DNA of 6,086 nt from Dehalococcoidia bacterium (GTDB lineage: Bacteria > Chloroflexota > Dehalococcoidia > UBA2979). Shown piece after piece: positions 5,508-6,086 of this stretch; positions within the stretch are counted from its first letter, which is position 1, and every line of letters starts with the position of its first letter. The notes under the pieces were generated by a model. That model did not search any database, was not told where the DNA came from, and saw only the letters and a program-made list of their open reading frames with translations. The stretch spans positions 1-6,086 of the forward strand of contig JALOAM010000177.1 in assembly GCA_023228765.1 (NCBI GenBank), written 5' to 3'. The translations under genes were made by a program, and so were the position numbers.

Positions 5508-5513
5508 CCCCTC

Positions 5514-6086
5514 GTGACCGATCTGCCTACCAGCCGACTGGGCGTCGTCGTCGACGCCGATGTCAGCCTGCCCGGCGCCCTCGCGGAGCGCCTCGGTATC
5601 CTCGTCGCGCCGGCTGATGTCACGCTCCTCGTGGAGCGCGAGAACATCCCGCGCCTCATGGTCGAGGTCGGCGCACCGCTCGAGGCCGCCCCCGCTGCCG
5701 AGGCCTGCGCCCGCGCCGCCGAGGGTGGTACGGACGTCCTCTACCTCGGCCCCGGCGATGGCCACGGCCGTCCCGTGGGCGCCGAGGACGAAGCACGCCA
5801 CGCGGTTGAGGCCGCGGGCGGCCGTCTCCACTCGATCGCCGCGGATGTCCTCATGGCCTCCGGCTGGCGCGCCGTCCTCGCCGCCGAGGCCGCTGCCGAG
5901 GGCGTCCCACCGGTCGAGATCGTGGAGCGCGCGCGGCAGGCCTCCACGTACCTCCTCGCCCTCATCGAGCATCCCGAGCTCAGCGGGCAGTCCTCCCCCG
6001 GCAACCTCGGCGTCCCGAACCGCGTCGTCACGTTCGTCCGCGACGACGGCTTCGCCCTCGACGCCCTCCCGCCCCGCCGTGAGGAC
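5514..6086 (+). CDS. Partial DegV-like (EDD-fold) protein, divergent
   Basis: A frame from GTG at 5514 stays open to the window end (191 codons, 3' end missing) with strong G/C preference at third positions. The start RLGVVVDADVSLPGALAERLGILVAPADVTL (residues 8-38, quoted in parts: VVVDADVSLP, LAERLGILVAP) recalls the DegV opening IVTDSTADLPxEL...I.VVPL. SIAADVLMASGWRAVLAAEA (107-126) fits the DSxxxSxGxG segment, and VVTFVRDDGFALDAL (171-185) fits the late strand pair. DegV proteins bind fatty acids and serve in lipid uptake in some bacteria (FakB). Here the Ser/Thr of the opening motif, the TSQPSP-type loop and the SGTYQSA-type helix are not recognisable, and the segment before residue 171 looks short. 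It may have lost fatty-acid binding, or be a different EDD-like family. It is transcribed divergently from rpsO. Confidence 0.6.
   Translation, partial: MTDLPTSRLGVVVDADVSLPGALAERLGILVAPADVTLLVERENIPRLMVEVGAPLEAAPAAEACARAAEGGTDVLYLGPGDGHGRPVGAEDEARHAVEAAGGRLHSIAADVLMASGWRAVLAAEAAAEGVPPVEIVERARQASTYLLALIEHPELSGQSSPGNLGVPNRVVTFVRDDGFALDALPPRRED

Larger units (their letters stand above)
5169..5513. other. Divergent intergenic control region between rpsO and the DegV-like gene
   Basis: No tRNA, small RNA gene or convincing coding frame is visible in these 345 bases. On the rpsO side the leader can form two small adjacent hairpins: GTCAG/CTGAC at 5231-5247 with a seven-base loop, and CCTCG/CGAGG at 5247-5267 with an 11-base loop. 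The middle holds a possible rpsO promoter and an inverted TGATA/TATCA pair (5370-5374 and 5389-5393). On the right side a small GGTA/TACC hairpin (5489-5500) lies just before the Shine-Dalgarno of the DegV-like gene. A short frame from the ATG at 5479 ends with TGA overlapping the GTG at 5514; it is judged a chance frame. Confidence 0.6.

Noticed and set aside
5296..5517. A 73-codon plus-strand frame, or a 12-codon leader peptide from 5479, before the DegV-like gene
   Set aside because: Composition is Arg/Pro/Trp-rich without a domain and there is no ribosome binding site of note. The GTGA overlap with the next gene is probably chance.
5072..5659. Minus-strand frame of 195 codons spanning the divergent intergenic region
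   Set aside because: It overlaps both rpsO and the DegV-like gene in other frames, has Ser/Arg/Thr-rich shadow composition, and no family resemblance.

Overview
This is a GC-rich bacterial window, dominated by conserved housekeeping genes, with strong G/C preference at third codon positions. The taxon cannot be fixed from sequence alone. DapB closely resembles the actinobacterial form, and the order rpsO-pnp-(one gene)-dapB recalls the Streptomyces rpsO-pnp-protease-dapB cluster. PNPase and an intergenic repeat of the CCCTCACCCC/CCCTCTCCC type would also suit Chloroflexota. I favour a deep actinobacterial or chloroflexotal lineage.

Layout. Positions 1-427 (+) hold the last codons of an unidentified upstream gene, overlapping by ATGA the start of a short SRPBCC-fold protein. 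This is the arrangement often seen for ArsR regulator/SRPBCC pairs. Positions 428-629 lie between convergent genes and carry a pair of REP-like hairpins in inverted orientation. Positions 630-2116 (-) hold a two-gene unit: an unassigned DNA polymerase beta-type nucleotidyltransferase, then dapB of the lysine/diaminopimelate pathway, coupled by an ATGA overlap. A strong hairpin with a short U-run (2173-2200) separates this unit from pnp. pnp (2248-4629, -) encodes a complete five-domain polynucleotide phosphorylase with an unusual RGG-rich C-terminal tail of about 95 residues. A 269-bp leader with several strong hairpins lies between pnp and rpsO (4899-5168, -, ribosomal protein S15). A 345-bp divergent control region (5169-5513) follows. 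A DegV-like protein (5514 onward, +, GTG start) runs off the right end.

How the genes work together. rpsO-pnp is the ancient pairing of a ribosomal protein with the main 3'-5' exoribonuclease. In Escherichia coli both members are autoregulated through their mRNA leaders, and the structured leaders here are compatible with that, but this is inference. The nucleotidyltransferase is the least explained member of the cluster. No CRISPR array, prophage, insertion sequence, tRNA or rRNA was seen. The window is mostly ordinary core genome. Its most notable features are the PNPase RGG tail, the hairpin-rich rpsO-pnp spacer, the uncharacterised nucleotidyltransferase coupled to dapB, the inverted REP-like pair and the degenerate DegV-like protein.
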